A DNA stretch of 64,000 nt from Siphonodentalium dalli (Eukaryota > Mollusca > Scaphopoda > Gadilida > Siphonodentaliidae): positions 152,961,577 through 153,025,576 of the forward strand of contig CP136065.1 of assembly GCA_032622095.1 (NCBI GenBank), given 5' to 3'. Within the stretch, counting starts at the first letter, position 1. Each line of letters begins with the position of its first letter. Positions 37,901 to 52,900 of the stretch are shown here, one piece after another. Under the pieces are notes generated by a model. The model saw only the letters and a program-made list of their open reading frames with translations, had not been told where the DNA came from and did no database searches. Position numbers and translations under genes: made by a program.

Positions 37901-40900
37901 AGCAGACACTTAGAGCAGGGTTCCAGAGTAGACAGAATGTTTACTTTAATAACAGTATAGAAGTCACATTGTGCTGGCTAAGGTGATTAATGAGATGGCA
38001 GTATTAACAAAATATGCTTGGAGTGAAAGCTTTGATTGATGTCTTAGAGATATCTGCCTGGTAGAGAGTTGTATATAAGGCCAAACAAAATAATACCTGT
38101 GTTTAGGGTTACATGGTCCAAAATAATTAGGGTAGGTAGGGAATATATATATTTATCCCACATGGTTGTTATTAATAACAAAACAGGTTTGCCTTAATGA
38201 CTACCATTTATTAATCACTAAAGCAACTGGTAGTCGGAAACGTGTTAATGGACCTCCAGCTTTCTTGTCATTGGTGAAGGACCTTTTTTGGTACCACCAA
38301 GCGCCAACCATTGGGTCCTGGCAACGATCACCTATCTAGTCCTGAAAGACACTAAGCATAGCTGTTAGCAAAAGGGATGCCTCCTCCCAAAACGGAAGGA
38401 GGAATACTGGGCGGGAGGGTGGGACGCTAAATAATTGTCGACTGAGCCATGGCAAATGTTATCACAAAAAGGCTGCATGCTGTCCGTGTGATTACCCATG
38501 TGTCCTGACGCCAGACGAAATAGTTCCTCCCTCAATCTCGATGGGCATTGTTCCAATGCTTTAGCATATACTCGTACCTTTAGGACAAACAAAGGCATTA
38601 TCTCAGTTGACAATTAGTAAAGTGAGGAATAGAAGCTGGCAAATTGAGTGCCTGATTTCCATATCGCTCCGCATGTATATACTGTAGTATACGTGATTGA
38701 ATATAATTATGCAGTACTGTCATATCTATTTATAGCCATCACGGGTTTTCCCTTCCAATATATACAATGTAGCCACCCGTGGGATAAATGATCTGCTGCC
38801 ACTTTGCTCTGGCATCTCAGTTATATATTTTGTTATTCTGAATTCTATTGGGTCATTGAATCCTGAATTAGCCAGAGCACTAGACTAAAACTTCTAAATC
38901 TTTTTTATAGGAGAGGTTTGAAAATGGGTAAGATACCTTTCTAAGCCCTTCCCACTTAGCAAAAAAAATAAAATCTGTGCCTACAGTCCAATAAAAAGTT
39001 TTGGATAGGCACCTTTTTCTAGGGTAGGTAGGGAAACCCTAAACATAGGTATTTTAATTTTTTTTTACCTAAATGACCTGTGACTATGATAACAAGCTAA
39101 TTTCAAAGCCAAGTGTGAATCTGACAGTTAGGCCATTTTTTATATACCCTTTCATGAGGGGAGCTCCCCTGGTGCAGCATTAAAGATCATGTAACAGTGC
39201 TTTCTCTTATAAATGCAAGCCTCCCATAGGGAGCCAGGGACATAACTTATCCATTCATTGTATTCTTAAAACGTCTTCGTATCAAGAACCATCAGGCCTA
39301 TTCAGCTTATTTTTGGTATGGGTGACTGGGATTCAGATTTGATTCAGAATTGGATCACTGGGTCAAATAGGGGCAGAGTCATGGACATAATTCTTTCCCT
39401 TAATAGTTATTATTAAAACATCGTCTCAAGAACCATTTGGCATATTTAGCATATATTTGGTATGGAGAGTCCTTGGGTCACTGGTATTCATATTTGTTAA
39501 AATGGTGTCACCAGGTCATATAGGGGTGCGACCCTATTTTAATTCTTAAAATGGCTCCTCCTCGAGACCCACCAGGCCTATTTAGCATATATGTAGTATG
39601 GACACTGGTATGGAGGGTCTTTTTGTTACTTGGGACTGGGTTACTGATTTTTTTAAATCGGTTCAACCAGTCAAGAAATTACTTTTGGTGTATATGGCCT
39701 ATGGAGAGTTGGGATCAATAACTGTTTGATTGCGGTCCACCATTAAAAAAAGGGGGGGGACATGTCAGGTTAGAACTTTGCAACAGTTACGATAGCTTGA
39801 GGTATCAGTTGTACAATTCCAACATGTTCAAAGGAATTTTACGAACTTGAGAGTGTGTTTGCTTCATTGGGAGTGTGTTCACTTCAGTTAGGTGGGAGCA
39901 GACTATGTAGGGTGGGGGTGATCGGGGCCATGCAGTTGAAAATTTAAAAGTGCTTAATGGAGAACCACTAGCTACGTCCCTCTTTAGGACTACTTGTTTT
40001 AAAATGATTTTGACAAGTACTATTTCTTGTGGTCTACCTAGTCCCAGTCTTTACAGTCTGGTGAGCGTCTCCACAGTCATTGACTGTTGTTCATATATAA
40101 AATCTAATTTTGCATCACTTAAAATATATAGATATCACATGTACCATATAAAGTAGGCTTAGAAATACAAAAACAAGTTTTTTATAGCAAAATTAAAGCT
40201 CTAATTTTCTGTGACTAACTGTATCTAACTTGATAATCTGTTCCATGTTACTTTCTGCACTAGGATCTAAATTAAATACAAAAATAGATTATGTCATAAT
40301 TGGCTTGGAACCATGGGTATATGATTGAATTGTTTTCTTTTATTTTCTGAAAACTCTAAATATTCACTTTACTCTGCGCCACATTTGCATTTTTTAATAC
40401 CAATATTTTGTGTTTTAGTTATGAGCCATCCGCTGTGCTTGACTTCCTGTGGGCATGTGTTCATATTCCTCGTCTATGGCATGGCAAGGAGAAGAAAGCA
40501 CTGTCGGTATGTATCATATGTCCTTGTGTCAAACATAAGCTTTATTGTATGAAAAGGTTCTCCTGTGTTTGCTGATTTTGGAGAAGTCATTTATGGACTA
40601 AGTAATGCCCTAAATAATCGACTCCTTAACCACAGCAAAATTATGGGTAATTTTTCAGGATTTGGTCGGAAATATGTTGCCATTCATCGGAAAGCTCTCA
40701 GTGATATAAAAATAATGCAGTTTTAAAACATATTAAGTCTTTGATGACTAAGTACTAACTTGAACCTCACTTGTTGAATTTACAAATAATAAGTTAGGCC
40801 TTTTTTGTATACGCCTGTTTAGAAAAAAACAGGACGTATTATGTTATTGGTCTGTTCATCCGTTTGTCCATTTGCTCTTTTTGTTTCCGGATGATAACTT

Positions 40901-43900
40901 TACTAAGTCTCAACTGAATGGAATGAAATTTCTTATGTGGGTTTACTAGCACAGTATACAGGTAAATTTTGAATTTGGGTTCCGCTCGCCAATTTTCACC
41001 AGAGTTATGGCCCTGTTTGTTGGAATTTGCACTCAATTTTTGTTTTCGGATGATAACTTTGGTAAGTCTCAAATTAAATTTGGTATGTGAGTTTACTAGC
41101 CTAAAATACTAGTCAACTTTGAATTTGGGTTCCGCCCACTAATCTTCACCAGAGTTATGGCCCTTTCTTAAATTACCACGGGTGTATTTTGCCACGCCCT
41201 AACGATGCTCTTGTTAACTTATTATCTAAACATTCCCTCCGATTGACTGAATTAAGAATAAGAATCCTTTGTTTTCTGCACTTCTATTATCAAAACACCC
41301 TCAAACAACCATTCCAATATATACTGTTCTAACTAAATAGCAGAATCCGTTCAGTAATGAAAGGTTACTATGTTTAGAATTTAGGTAATGAAGATATCCT
41401 CGGTCTGTCGGATGATCAATTGAGATGCCTGGTCAAGTATATAACTGTGGAGGCCAAGGACTTAACTCAGAACAGTGACTCGACGGAGCAGAAGTCACCA
41501 GAGATGAATGTGGTGAGCCACCGACTTGGTCTGCTCAATTCTTGTACTGGGGATGACAGTTTAAAACTGAAAGCTGTGGTTGAGAATCTGGAACAACTAA
41601 TTAGCGACGAAAGGTTGGTATTCACTGGAATTTGTCTATTTCCCATTCAATCATTCGGAGGAAATGTTCAACAATATCCCATTCTACAGTGATAACCTGA
41701 ATGTTCATCTTTTCGAGACAGTCCAATAATTCATCTCCTCTACAAGTTCATTTAACCCTTTCTATACTAGATACTCATTGATGAGTAGTTCCCTTAGGAA
41801 ACTGTCAGATAATAAGTTCAATAAACAACCCAGTCTAAATAAAATTAGACTGTGTTTCATTAATAAAATTAGACGGTGTTTCATTAATAAAATTAGACTG
41901 TGTTTCATTAATAAAATTAGACTGTTTTCATTAATAAAATTAGACTGTGTTTCATTAATAAAATTAGACTGTGTTTCATTAATAAAATTAGACTGTGTTT
42001 CATTTATAAAATTAGACTGTGTTTCATTGATAAAATTAGACTGTGTTTCATTTCAATCAACTTACGGTCTAAGGACTCTCATGGTTAAAATTATTCCAAA
42101 CGAAAGAAATCTAGCGAATAGCAGCGAGCGATGCCTTGCTTGACCAATGAATAGCTTCCTGCAAATTCAATTAATATTCACTTATTCATACAAGCCACAC
42201 CCACGGCATTTGACTGCAATCGCAGCATGAAGTTATCGTATAAACTACACATTAGTGTTGCGTATCTTAACTGACCAAACGTCATATGTTCAAAATCAAA
42301 TCTAACGTACATTTATTCATAATTGGGGAATGATCAGACAGAACAAGTATACATAATAGAATTGTATTTGAAAGATATTTAAAAAAATAGTATTTTCTCC
42401 TAACCTATGGATATTACGTCACATGCCAAATAAGGATCATTACAACTTCGTAGTAAATTCCAAGCACATTATTCTAAATAATGAGATGAAGTAACATGAC
42501 AGCGGTACAGCTCAATAAGATTTATTATTGCATGCTTATCCCTATATTTCCGTTACATTGTTCTTTATTGTATAACATCTGAATGGTGAAACTTGTATAC
42601 TGCATGTATAGTGAAGCAATTAACATTGAGAGCATTTTATTGCATGGAAATTGGTTTGAGGAAGAGTTACTACTCTTAAATGTTTACATGACCTCAGGCG
42701 CACGTGTGTCTAGATATATGTGTGTATCGCAAAGATAAACACTGCCTTATGAATATTAATGAGTTTTCACAAAAAAGGGAATTCCCCCTTCATCTCTGAA
42801 ATCAGATAGAATCCTGGTGTCGTCAGACATAGATGAAAGTAATGAGACCGAGTATGGATATTTATCAGACTGCAAACAACCATAGGTCATTTGTTGAAGT
42901 TATTGTCTGGACATTGTATTATCTGTTTTCTGTAGAAGTTGTAATAGGGCGCAAAGCGCCCAGGATGGTCGAAAAGATCGAGAGATCTTCTCCTTCACCC
43001 TCATCTGTTTTCTGTTAATCTGTCACACTTTTATAACTGGGTGGGGGAATCCATTCAGTATAGAAAGGGTGAATATTGGCCCATGCGATAGACAAACATT
43101 CCAAGCTCCACAATGGATGTTTAATTTCCATAAATAAATTAATTCAACTACATGACACCAATTTTTAAGTTTAAGATGTACAACATTATGAAAATTTAAA
43201 AGATATTAAGTTACAGACTATGTATAGTCTAGAAGTTGACAGAGTGCATTTGTTTTAGTTGCAAAAAGAAACTCCAGGAATCATGTTGCAAAATAGGAAT
43301 TCGGGAGGAAAAATCTGCTGATATTTTTGTACTGAATCCTTTGGATCATATAATGTAGATTGTTACATTCTAATTAACCCACTCATCACTGGAGCTTCCT
43401 GAAACATTTTGTGAAAACCCTGTTCCAATGGATTCTCTCATATATGCGAGTCTCCTATAGGGAGCCTCGCATATATAAGAGAATACATTGGCCTAACAAT
43501 ATTTACCTTGACCTTGTAAGCCAGTGCATTCTCTTATATATGCAAGGCTCCCTTTGGGAGACTCGCATATATAAGAGAATGCACTGGCACAGGGTATTTA
43601 ATGCTGCACCAGTGCGGCTCCCGTTATGAAAGTAGTGTCACTATAATATGGTAGTTATTCACTCCTCCAATACGATCACCTTTGGTTTTGTTTACAGGGG
43701 TTTGAACACAGTACACCACCAGCTGCTGTTGGAGATATACCTTGATAAACCACACATTCTATCGTGGTTAACCGACAATAGCATTCTACTCAATGATACA
43801 GTCTGTGTTCATAAGGGCCTCAGTCAGGTAAGCAATTCAGTGTGGCCATGGGTCAAAACTCAGTGGGAATTGCTGTTAAAATTGTCACGTCAGTTAAAAC

Positions 43901-46900
43901 CGCCATAAACAGAAAGAATATGAAAGTGAATCTATCTGGCCTCAGTATCACGTCGAGTTGAAGAGGTCAGATCACTTGATCAAATGAGCCGCCGCAGCGA
44001 CAACCAGATAAATTCACTGTAGTAGTAATATGTCTATCATGTGACACATTTAATTTAAATTTAAAATGACATAAAATTAAAAAGGCGATCACACTGAAGC
44101 ACATGTATATGAACACATCTTTTGCATCGATTCAGTTAATTAAACACATAATGCATGTTTAAAGAGCATGCGTAGTCCTTAACATAGGATGGTCGTATGA
44201 AATCAGATCATCTAGCTTTTGATCAGATCGAACTGTATTTTTTGGGATCGTCCGAAACTAATTGTTAACTCTTACATGACTGGAGCTTCCTGAAAATTTG
44301 CAAAAACCCTGTGCCAATGCATTCTCTTATATATGCGAGTCTTCCACAGGGAGCCTTGCATGTATAAGAGAATACAATGGCCTCACAATCGGAGACTCAC
44401 ATATATAAGAGAATGCACTGGTACAGGATCTTTAATGCTGCACCAGCGCAACTCCCGCCATGAAAGGTTTAAGCTATAGCGGTATTTGTGGGGAGTAAAA
44501 CAACAGTTATATAACAAAAATAATTATCACATGTTATATCAGGTTATATTATGAATGTGGAAATCGTTATTACTCTCACTTCTCATGCCTTTCAGCTTGA
44601 TGTCATATCACACAGGCTTCTGACAGCGCTAGGACAGGGTGGCATTGGTCGAATGAATGAATCAAAGATGTATGATTCTAACATTGCATGCCGGAAGCTG
44701 GCTGCTGAACACCCACTTTTATTACTTAGGTTTGTTCTTCATATATTTGTGTACTTTTTGTGCTTTATTTTTCTTTATACACCCCCCCCCCCCCCCCCCC
44801 CCCAATCGCAGCAGTGATGTTATGGAAGGATATAATGGAATCAGCTGTATATTCATCTGGGTCTCCATTCATTCATAGACGCAACTTTGTTCATTCTTTC
44901 GTTATTTTAACCCTTCCATGATAGGAGTTTTCTGAAATTTTGGGAAAACCCTGTGCCAATGCACTCTCTTATATATGCAAGTCTCCCATAGGGAGCCTGG
45001 CATATATAAGAGAATACGTTGGCCTAACAACATTTATCTTTACCTTGTAAACCAGTGTGCATTCTCTTATATATGTGAGGCTCACTATGGGAGACTCGCA
45101 TATATAAGAGAATGCACTGGCACAGGATCTTTAATGCTGCATCAGCGTAGCTATCATCATGAAGGGTTAAAGCTTGAGGCAGATTTATGCCACCAAGGGA
45201 GCCTGTACTTTTTCGGCCCTTCTCGAATTTTGCTCAAAGTGCATAATATTGTCCGAGCTTTTATTGATGAATATTAACCCTTTCGTGATGGGAGCTGTGC
45301 TGGTGCAGCATTACACTGGCTTACATGGTCAAGGTAAATATTGTTAGGCCAATGAATTCACTTATATATGTGAGGCTCTCTATGGGAGACCTGAATTATG
45401 ATATAAGTAGATGCATTTCAGGAAGCTCCAGGCATGGAAGGGTTAACCCTTTTTTACTGAAAACAGTCCTTCAATTGCTCTTGCATGCCATCACGCGCCT
45501 AGAATTGAAAAGTAGCACACAAAAAATTGCGCACCCCACGATCTTGGTTAAGTTTACTCAATAATTAACTAATATAATGCAGCACAGTAAGAGTTGGGTT
45601 AACAACGATCGTTGGAGAAGTCTTAGCATCAAATGACAAAATCGTTTTTGTTAGTTAATCGCAGATAGCTGCATTCTGTTTCGAGAATTAATTATTTACT
45701 TATGAGCGCAGTTCAGACTTATGTTTTCTATGGTGGTATAGATTCTGAGCCACAATAAAACACACACCAGTCCATATGAAACAGGAAAGATTAAACGGTA
45801 CAGATTACCAATTCACCATAATGACTTATCAGTAACAATGCGATCCTACTTGGTAGTCGGATAGGGAATGCGGCCAGGGAATATATATTCCTTGGAGTCG
45901 TTGTGTACAAAATGATCTCAGGAAGGAGTTTGAAGTTTTATGTTTTATTTTATTAACATTGAGAGCTTTTGGATGAATGGCAACAAGCCATATTTCCGAC
46001 TATATCCTGAAAAGTTACCCATATTTCTGCTGTGGTTAAGGATCAATTATTTAGGGCATTACTGTATCTCACTGTTTACATTTTCTATCTTAATTTCAGA
46101 CAACTGCCTTTATTATCAGCAATTCTGAAGGGAAAAACACAGTATTCATTTAGCGAGTTCAAACACAGAAGCTACTTCATGTTGTACACACACGTCCTCG
46201 GCATTCTTCAGCTTCTACAACCTCATATATACAAGAAGGAATATTCTGCTCTCGAAGACATAATCAAAGCTTACTTCACACTGATAAAGGTGATCAAATT
46301 TTAGAATGCTTATCACTGTTTTAACCTGCATGGTGACATTTTTTTTTTTTTTTTTTTTTTTGCCAAGAAAACTAAATTTAAATTTGCAATAAAAAAATAT
46401 TTAAATAGGCAACAGATAATATAAATGAAATAATCATTTTCAATTGTAATTATGGGCTTAATGTTTTATGTCTTGACCTGTGGAAGTGGTTTGGGGCATA
46501 TGGGTGAGGGCTCCTTCCTTCCATTATTTTGTCTGTTCATGCAAACATTTCATGGGTAGGTTTGGTGCCGGACTAAAATTTTCTCTTGCCAAATGAATTT
46601 TTTTGGGTCAAATTCCGTAATGACTTGCCAAATTGAAATGAGGGTCTAACTGCGGTTTAACCCTTCCATGATGGGAGCTGCACTGGTGCAGCATTAAAGA
46701 TCATGTGCCAATGCATTCTCTGATATATGCGGGTCTCCCAAAGGGAGCCTCGCATATATCAGAGAATGCACTGGCTTTCAAGGTCAAGGTAATTATTGTT
46801 AGGCCAATGCATTCTCCCATATATGTGAGGGTCCCCACTGGAGACCTGCACACATAAGAGTATGCATTGGCACAGGGTTTTCGCAAAATTTTAGGAAGCT

Positions 46901-49900
46901 CCAGTCATGGAAGTGTTAAATAGGCTTAAATTCTTTAATATTCATCTTTTTCAGACATATGGAAGAGGGAACAGACAGCTGACAATGTTTATCGTGAAAT
47001 ATGTACGCTTTATCCATCAGTTCATTTTGTTTGATCCACAAAGAGCAGCCACAATTCTACAGCCGTATATTGAACTTCTCAAGTAAGTCGTTGTTCCCCT
47101 CAATGAATGAAGAATTTCAACATAATCGATGTGTACATATTATCACCACACTGAATTTATCTGGAGGGTAGTATTTAGTCGAGTTGAATAGGTCAATCGC
47201 TGAATCAAATAAGTCAACACAGGCAGTATGATTGATCCAACAATCTGACCCTGTCAAAGAGACGTGATGCAATTGACTGTAGTAATAAGATGTTTATTAC
47301 ATGACAGGTATTAAATTAAAATAGCATATTTTAATATGACCATGTAAAGAAGAAATAATAGACAAAAGCAACTGTTGATAGATATAAAAAAATAACAAAT
47401 TCCCATTAGTTAAATCAACTACAATAAAATATGTAGAAATAATGGGAATTTTGTATACACAGAAAGATGTACACTTTTGTGTATATTTGAACTCGTTAAC
47501 TTTTCAGACAGTCATAAAAAACTAAAGTGGTTTTTCGAGGAGAAAATTATAGTTATATAATAAAAGATTGTACAAGATTATATCTGAAAATAAGGAGATG
47601 TGAAGCTTGTGGTTAAATAACATATAAATTTTCATTTTGTTATTGAGGTCCAAATGAAATTTATTTTGCCAACTCAAAATAATTTTTGCATTTGGGAAAC
47701 AGTAACTAGTAGCTATCCTGATTCTCTTTGTTTCTTTTATTTTTTGCAATAATTTTATTATTTATAAATCCAGTGAAATTTGAGATATTAGAGAGGTTTA
47801 CATTGAAAACATCTAACTTCGCCCATCAAGAAATATCAGAGTATACTCTTCGTCATTGTGTGGTGGGAATCTCATGACCAATTATAAAACAACTATAGTC
47901 TGTTTATAAACTATGCACAACACAGAGTGTGAATGTTGCACGAGTGGCGGCCTTATTTGATGCTGTCTTTAGTATGGCCCATTTCGCATCTCAGTGACAA
48001 CTAACTAAATTGCAGTGTTTTGTTGCACGGACTTTGTTTGGAAATAGAAAATAGCTGGTTGACTACTGGGTAATACTTTGAACACCTTGGGCAAATAGAC
48101 TTATAGTCTGCTATGCTTGAAAAGCGAATTTTAAAGTTATATCAATCTAAACCTTCCAATTATGTGGTGTGGTATTGGTTATTTTGAGAAGACGATAGTG
48201 ATGAGCCAATGATCGTAAATGACAATCAGATTTGGCCGATTATGGCCCATGGGATGACAATCGGAACTTGGGTTTCAACATCGGCATTACCGATTATCTA
48301 AATAATAATCAGGTGCTTGTTTTTCTTCAATAAACTATGTTAAATATGATGATGTTTGTTGAATAAATGACCAGTAAACATGGGGAAAGTGTTACCAAAC
48401 ACAAACTTGATATACAACCATGTCCTCTTCAGAATAGCATTACCCCGGGTCTATATTTGAACAATATATTACAGCGGGGATCGCCTGGGAAGCACGTGGC
48501 ACTTTAGGTACGAGCGAGGATGACGCCACGTTAACATTGATAATTGATAAATTATATTGGCATACCGGAAAAGTCATTTCTTTCAATTGATTTTGTTAGC
48601 ATGGTGATATACATAAAGGACATCTCATGTACGCCGATAGGTGACTTTATATTTCGTCAACATGTAGACATTTTGATTTATGTATGTCAGCCTATCAAAA
48701 TGTATACATACGCAGCAACAGTACAACAACGCTATCTATAGAATACACAGTGACAGCGTAACAGAGGTAGAAACCGAAAGTACATGACACTTAATTGCGC
48801 AGTTGACTGCACTATTTGTTCTATTAAATTGAGCATAATATAACATGTGTATTAATTGTCAGGACGCATAATCGGCTCATTACTAGAAGACGACAAGTAG
48901 AAATCGATACAATAGTATCCAGACAATTACCATTGATTTATTATCATTTAACAGTGACATCGCAACAATGTATCCCGATCTGTCAGAGCTGAAGTCTGTC
49001 CTGGCAGGAATTTCTGTGCCGAAGCAATCACAGGATGGTGGTGACTATACAGACGACAATAAAACTTCCTCAACCACCTTGTCATCACTTCCACCACGTC
49101 CCACGTCACCTTGGACATTTGCTCAATTGGAGCCCTTCAAAAAGCGTTTGCGAAAGAGCAATAACAGCGATGGTATGATTGTCTTTATTCTGCTTCTACC
49201 ATTTTGAGAGATACAAGATTTTAGTTCAGATAAATAATTATATTATTAGATCAACATGTTTGAGGAAATTCTAATTTGTCCAAGTTTCTAGATCGGCACA
49301 AAAAGAAATTTTGGACAAGCAGGGACGTCATCGAGGTTCCTTGTATGGGCCGGTGTCAAATTTCAGTCTTCACCCCCTCAACCAGACAAAATTTCCAACT
49401 TGTACTTAAATATTTTCAAATGAGGGTGATTTAAAATTGAAATTTAAAGTAGGATTAAGTAGGATGTTAAGAAAATAATCAACGTTTGGTATAATAACAG
49501 CATACTTTGCATTAAATATCTGTTGGAAAATTAAACTGACTGAATGATCTCTCGACCTATATCCCAGTCTGAAACTAAACTGCTGTTTTCGGCACAAAAT
49601 TTTCAACCGTTTTTTGGGAAGGAGGGTTTCAATTAACTTCAACATTTATGCTCTTCCAATGGAAATTTTTTTAATTGACATTGTTTTGTTGTTGATACCA
49701 TTTGACAATTATTACATAGGCCATGTGTGTTACACTAAATTGTGTCAATTGCCAATTGGGTCATGTGTTTCATATTCCAATATAACGCACCATAACACGA
49801 ACTGACGTCATAACTTGTTGACCTAGATAACTAAAAGCAGTCAATAGACTAACTTAGCATGTTTTCTAAATGCACGGCCATAGACTAATCAATTGATAAT

Positions 49901-52900
49901 TTACAGGTAGAATACTGGGCTAACCTACAGTGCTGCATGGTGTAATATCCAAACTGCTGACAATTCAGAAAAAAAATTCAGCTGAGATTATAGAAATTAA
50001 GAAGAAGAAGCTAACTTAATTTGAGTGTGGGATATGTTGCTGTTGCCCAACAGCCACAGCGCTATACCCGTCAATAAAACACACTCAAACTACCATAACA
50101 TTCATTTCTTAAATATCATTTAAACATTGTACAACTCAAGACGTTTTATAATTGCCTGATATATGTTAATATGTTTTGCAGATGTGTTTGAGGTTCTTCA
50201 TGATATAGATGAGACTTCAAAACGGAAACCGTCTGTTCTGGAGTATTTTGTGGTAAGAAATATGACCATTATGTGACTTGTATTAAAACATAATGTTAAT
50301 AAAAATGCTGTCAGTGTATCTCCGTCAAATATATCTTGGACACTGAATGAACTAATGGTTATTTATTTCTTGCTTGCAAGATCATAGAAGTCGTTTTAAA
50401 AATCGGTACGAAGTACCTACAGTACGCGCACTTGTCAAACATTCCACTTATAATTCTGGGCCAATCGTGTGAGTCCTTTCGCTATAGAAGCGATTGACAG
50501 GTAAGATTTCGATCCTTTTAGTTTCTTTTACGTCGCAAGATAAGTCCCATCTTTCATCTGTTCATTTTTAATGAACGTTCTCTTTACGATATTGCGAACG
50601 ACTCCACGCAGTTTCCTAATTTCGTGCACTACGCACGTGTTTTCCAATTTTCGGAATTTCTTTTTCCAATTGTTCAACAATCTTTTATTCTACAATACTG
50701 TCTTATTAATGACAGTAGTCCGTGGGTGGATAATTTCATTAACAAATATTTCAATTTTGTTTTGTTTACGAGAATCACTTCAAACAAATATCTTTTTTTT
50801 TTTGCAAAAAACAAAGAAAAAAACCGATGCTCTTTCGAGTCATTCGGGTTCTCGTCGGGATTTTTTAACACTGCACCGGATGCAATATTGTGTTGGTGTC
50901 TACGCTAAGCTCCAGTTTGGAGTTTGGTCCCTGAAAAATCCTATCCAAATGTATTGGATTGGAAGTAATAATTTACAATATTTTACATTACAATGTTTTA
51001 CAATAATTTTCCTCACGGATGCTAGATAAGATAGCCACAGTGTGGCTTGCCTCTTCTCTCTACATTGAACATAAGTCTCAATGCTTTTACAATGAAAACT
51101 TCTTAATGTTTTTTCCCTCCGACAGGTAGGGGTGCCACGATTAATCGTATAATCGATGAAACGTTGATACAGCCGATATTCAATTACCATTTTCGGCGGC
51201 GATTACTCTGAGTACTTTATTTCGGATGTCGAAAAGTACCGGACATATTTGGATACCCTGTTTTACAGTTTAATATCCAACGGACAGGTTAACGATCGTT
51301 GATCGTGCAAAGATATTTGTAACGCATTGTGCTCATTACTCATTACCGGCTTTCCTTCCCACGAGACAGTAGCGATTGCTCTCGCACCTGTATGCACTCG
51401 CAATTTTCTATTCACGGGTGTTCACCATTTGCACTCGTCTACCTGGTCACAATGTTGGTGGTCACTGTAATCATTGGATCAATATTAAAATATGTGAAGA
51501 TATATTTAGAACATCACACAATGACCTTTGATTTGAGATAACCCCAACTTACAATTATATTACCAGTGCAATTACACCCGTCTAAAAAAAAAACTTCTCT
51601 TGCTTCCTCCATTAACTTGGAGCCTCCGATGGAGTCGGTTGCTGGACATGCCTCCTCCCTCTGGGTCGCGGTCTCCTGAGCCACAGCAGAGAAGGGCAGC
51701 GATGGTGGTCCAAGCGCAGCTACTACTGGTCCTGCCTCCGGTGCGTCCGGGTTCGTTCCATCGCTGCACCAGCCGGCCACTTGCCATAGCTTCCACAACA
51801 TCGGTGGTCCGTAAAAGCTCGCAAGCCCCGGCGCTTTCGACACATTGCCTGCCTAGCAGTTCAATGTGTCACCTGCCACTGCTTCCACTCCAGGGGATTT
51901 TACCGCACAGGTTCTGACCTGTCCTCCATTCGTCAAGTCTTTTCCGGCATCCGTCCCTCCCGGTTTTGGGTGGGCATGTATCCCTATTATTCACCTGTGT
52001 TCTTTCCTCCACCAGTGTGGCCTTGCTTCGTACGGTTTCTGGCCTCTTTTGGGCTCCTAGGCCAGAACTTAGACTTAGTTTCCTTTCCGAGGCTCCGGAA
52101 TTTTTCGCCGCGTCAAACCAGGTGACCTGGTCGGGATACTTGCCCCTTTCCCCCATCTCCTGGACGGACGGTGCTGTTCAGAGACGAGGATGTGCTGTCA
52201 CAACATCCCCTGGATTTGGCAGCGTTTGATGCGTGTCTGAGTTCGCCATGCCCATCCGAGAGTGCCTTCCATGAGGGTTATTTCGGATGGGTCAGTCCTT
52301 CGGTCTTAGGATAACAATTGCGCACAATTTTGCATGCATTACCAGCACAATACTAACAGCACAGAAACAGGAAGAACAAACATGGCCCTTCTCTTGCTTC
52401 CTCCATTCACTTGGAGTCGGTTGCTGGACATGCCTCCTCCTTATTGGTCGCGGCCTCCTGAGCCATCCGCAGAGAAGTACGCCTGTTTTCCACAACCGAA
52501 GGACTGGATGGGGCCCACATATCAAGAACAAACACCAACAATGTGGCGATTTTCCTCTGCCAACTCGATACAGCCTGCGTTGCAGGCTCAGAGTCTGCTA
52601 GTGGTCATGCCTCCTCTATTTTTAGTTGTGGCTTCCACAACCTTCGTAGAGACGGTCAACAATGGATTTTCCTCTGCCAACTCGGTACAGCCTGCGCTGC
52701 AGGCTCGGAATCTGTTGGTGGTCATGCCTCCTCTATTTGTAGTCGCGGCTTCCACAACCTTATCAGAGACGGGCAACAATGAATTTTCCTCTGTCAACTC
52801 GGTACAGCCTGCGCTGCAGGCTCGGAGTCTGTTGGTGGTCATGCCTCCTCTATTTGTAGTCACAGCTTCCACAACCTTCGCATCGACGAGCAGCGATGGA

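Noticed and set aside
41838-42052. CRISPR-like array
   Set aside because: The units are directly tandem with no spacers; this is a minisatellite in an animal genome.
41778-42143. 121-codon ORF rich in NKIRLCFI
   Set aside because: It is a reading of the 24-base minisatellite; open only because the unit is a multiple of three.
46701-46886. ORFs repeating words like YSYICEAPYGRLAYIRECIG in many places
   Set aside because: These are translations of the hairpin arms of the TTAA MITEs on either strand, not proteins.
50571-51029. 152-codon ORF in DIRS-like C
   Set aside because: Low-complexity F/L/S-rich translation of T-rich DNA; no retroelement motif and no relatives in A or B.
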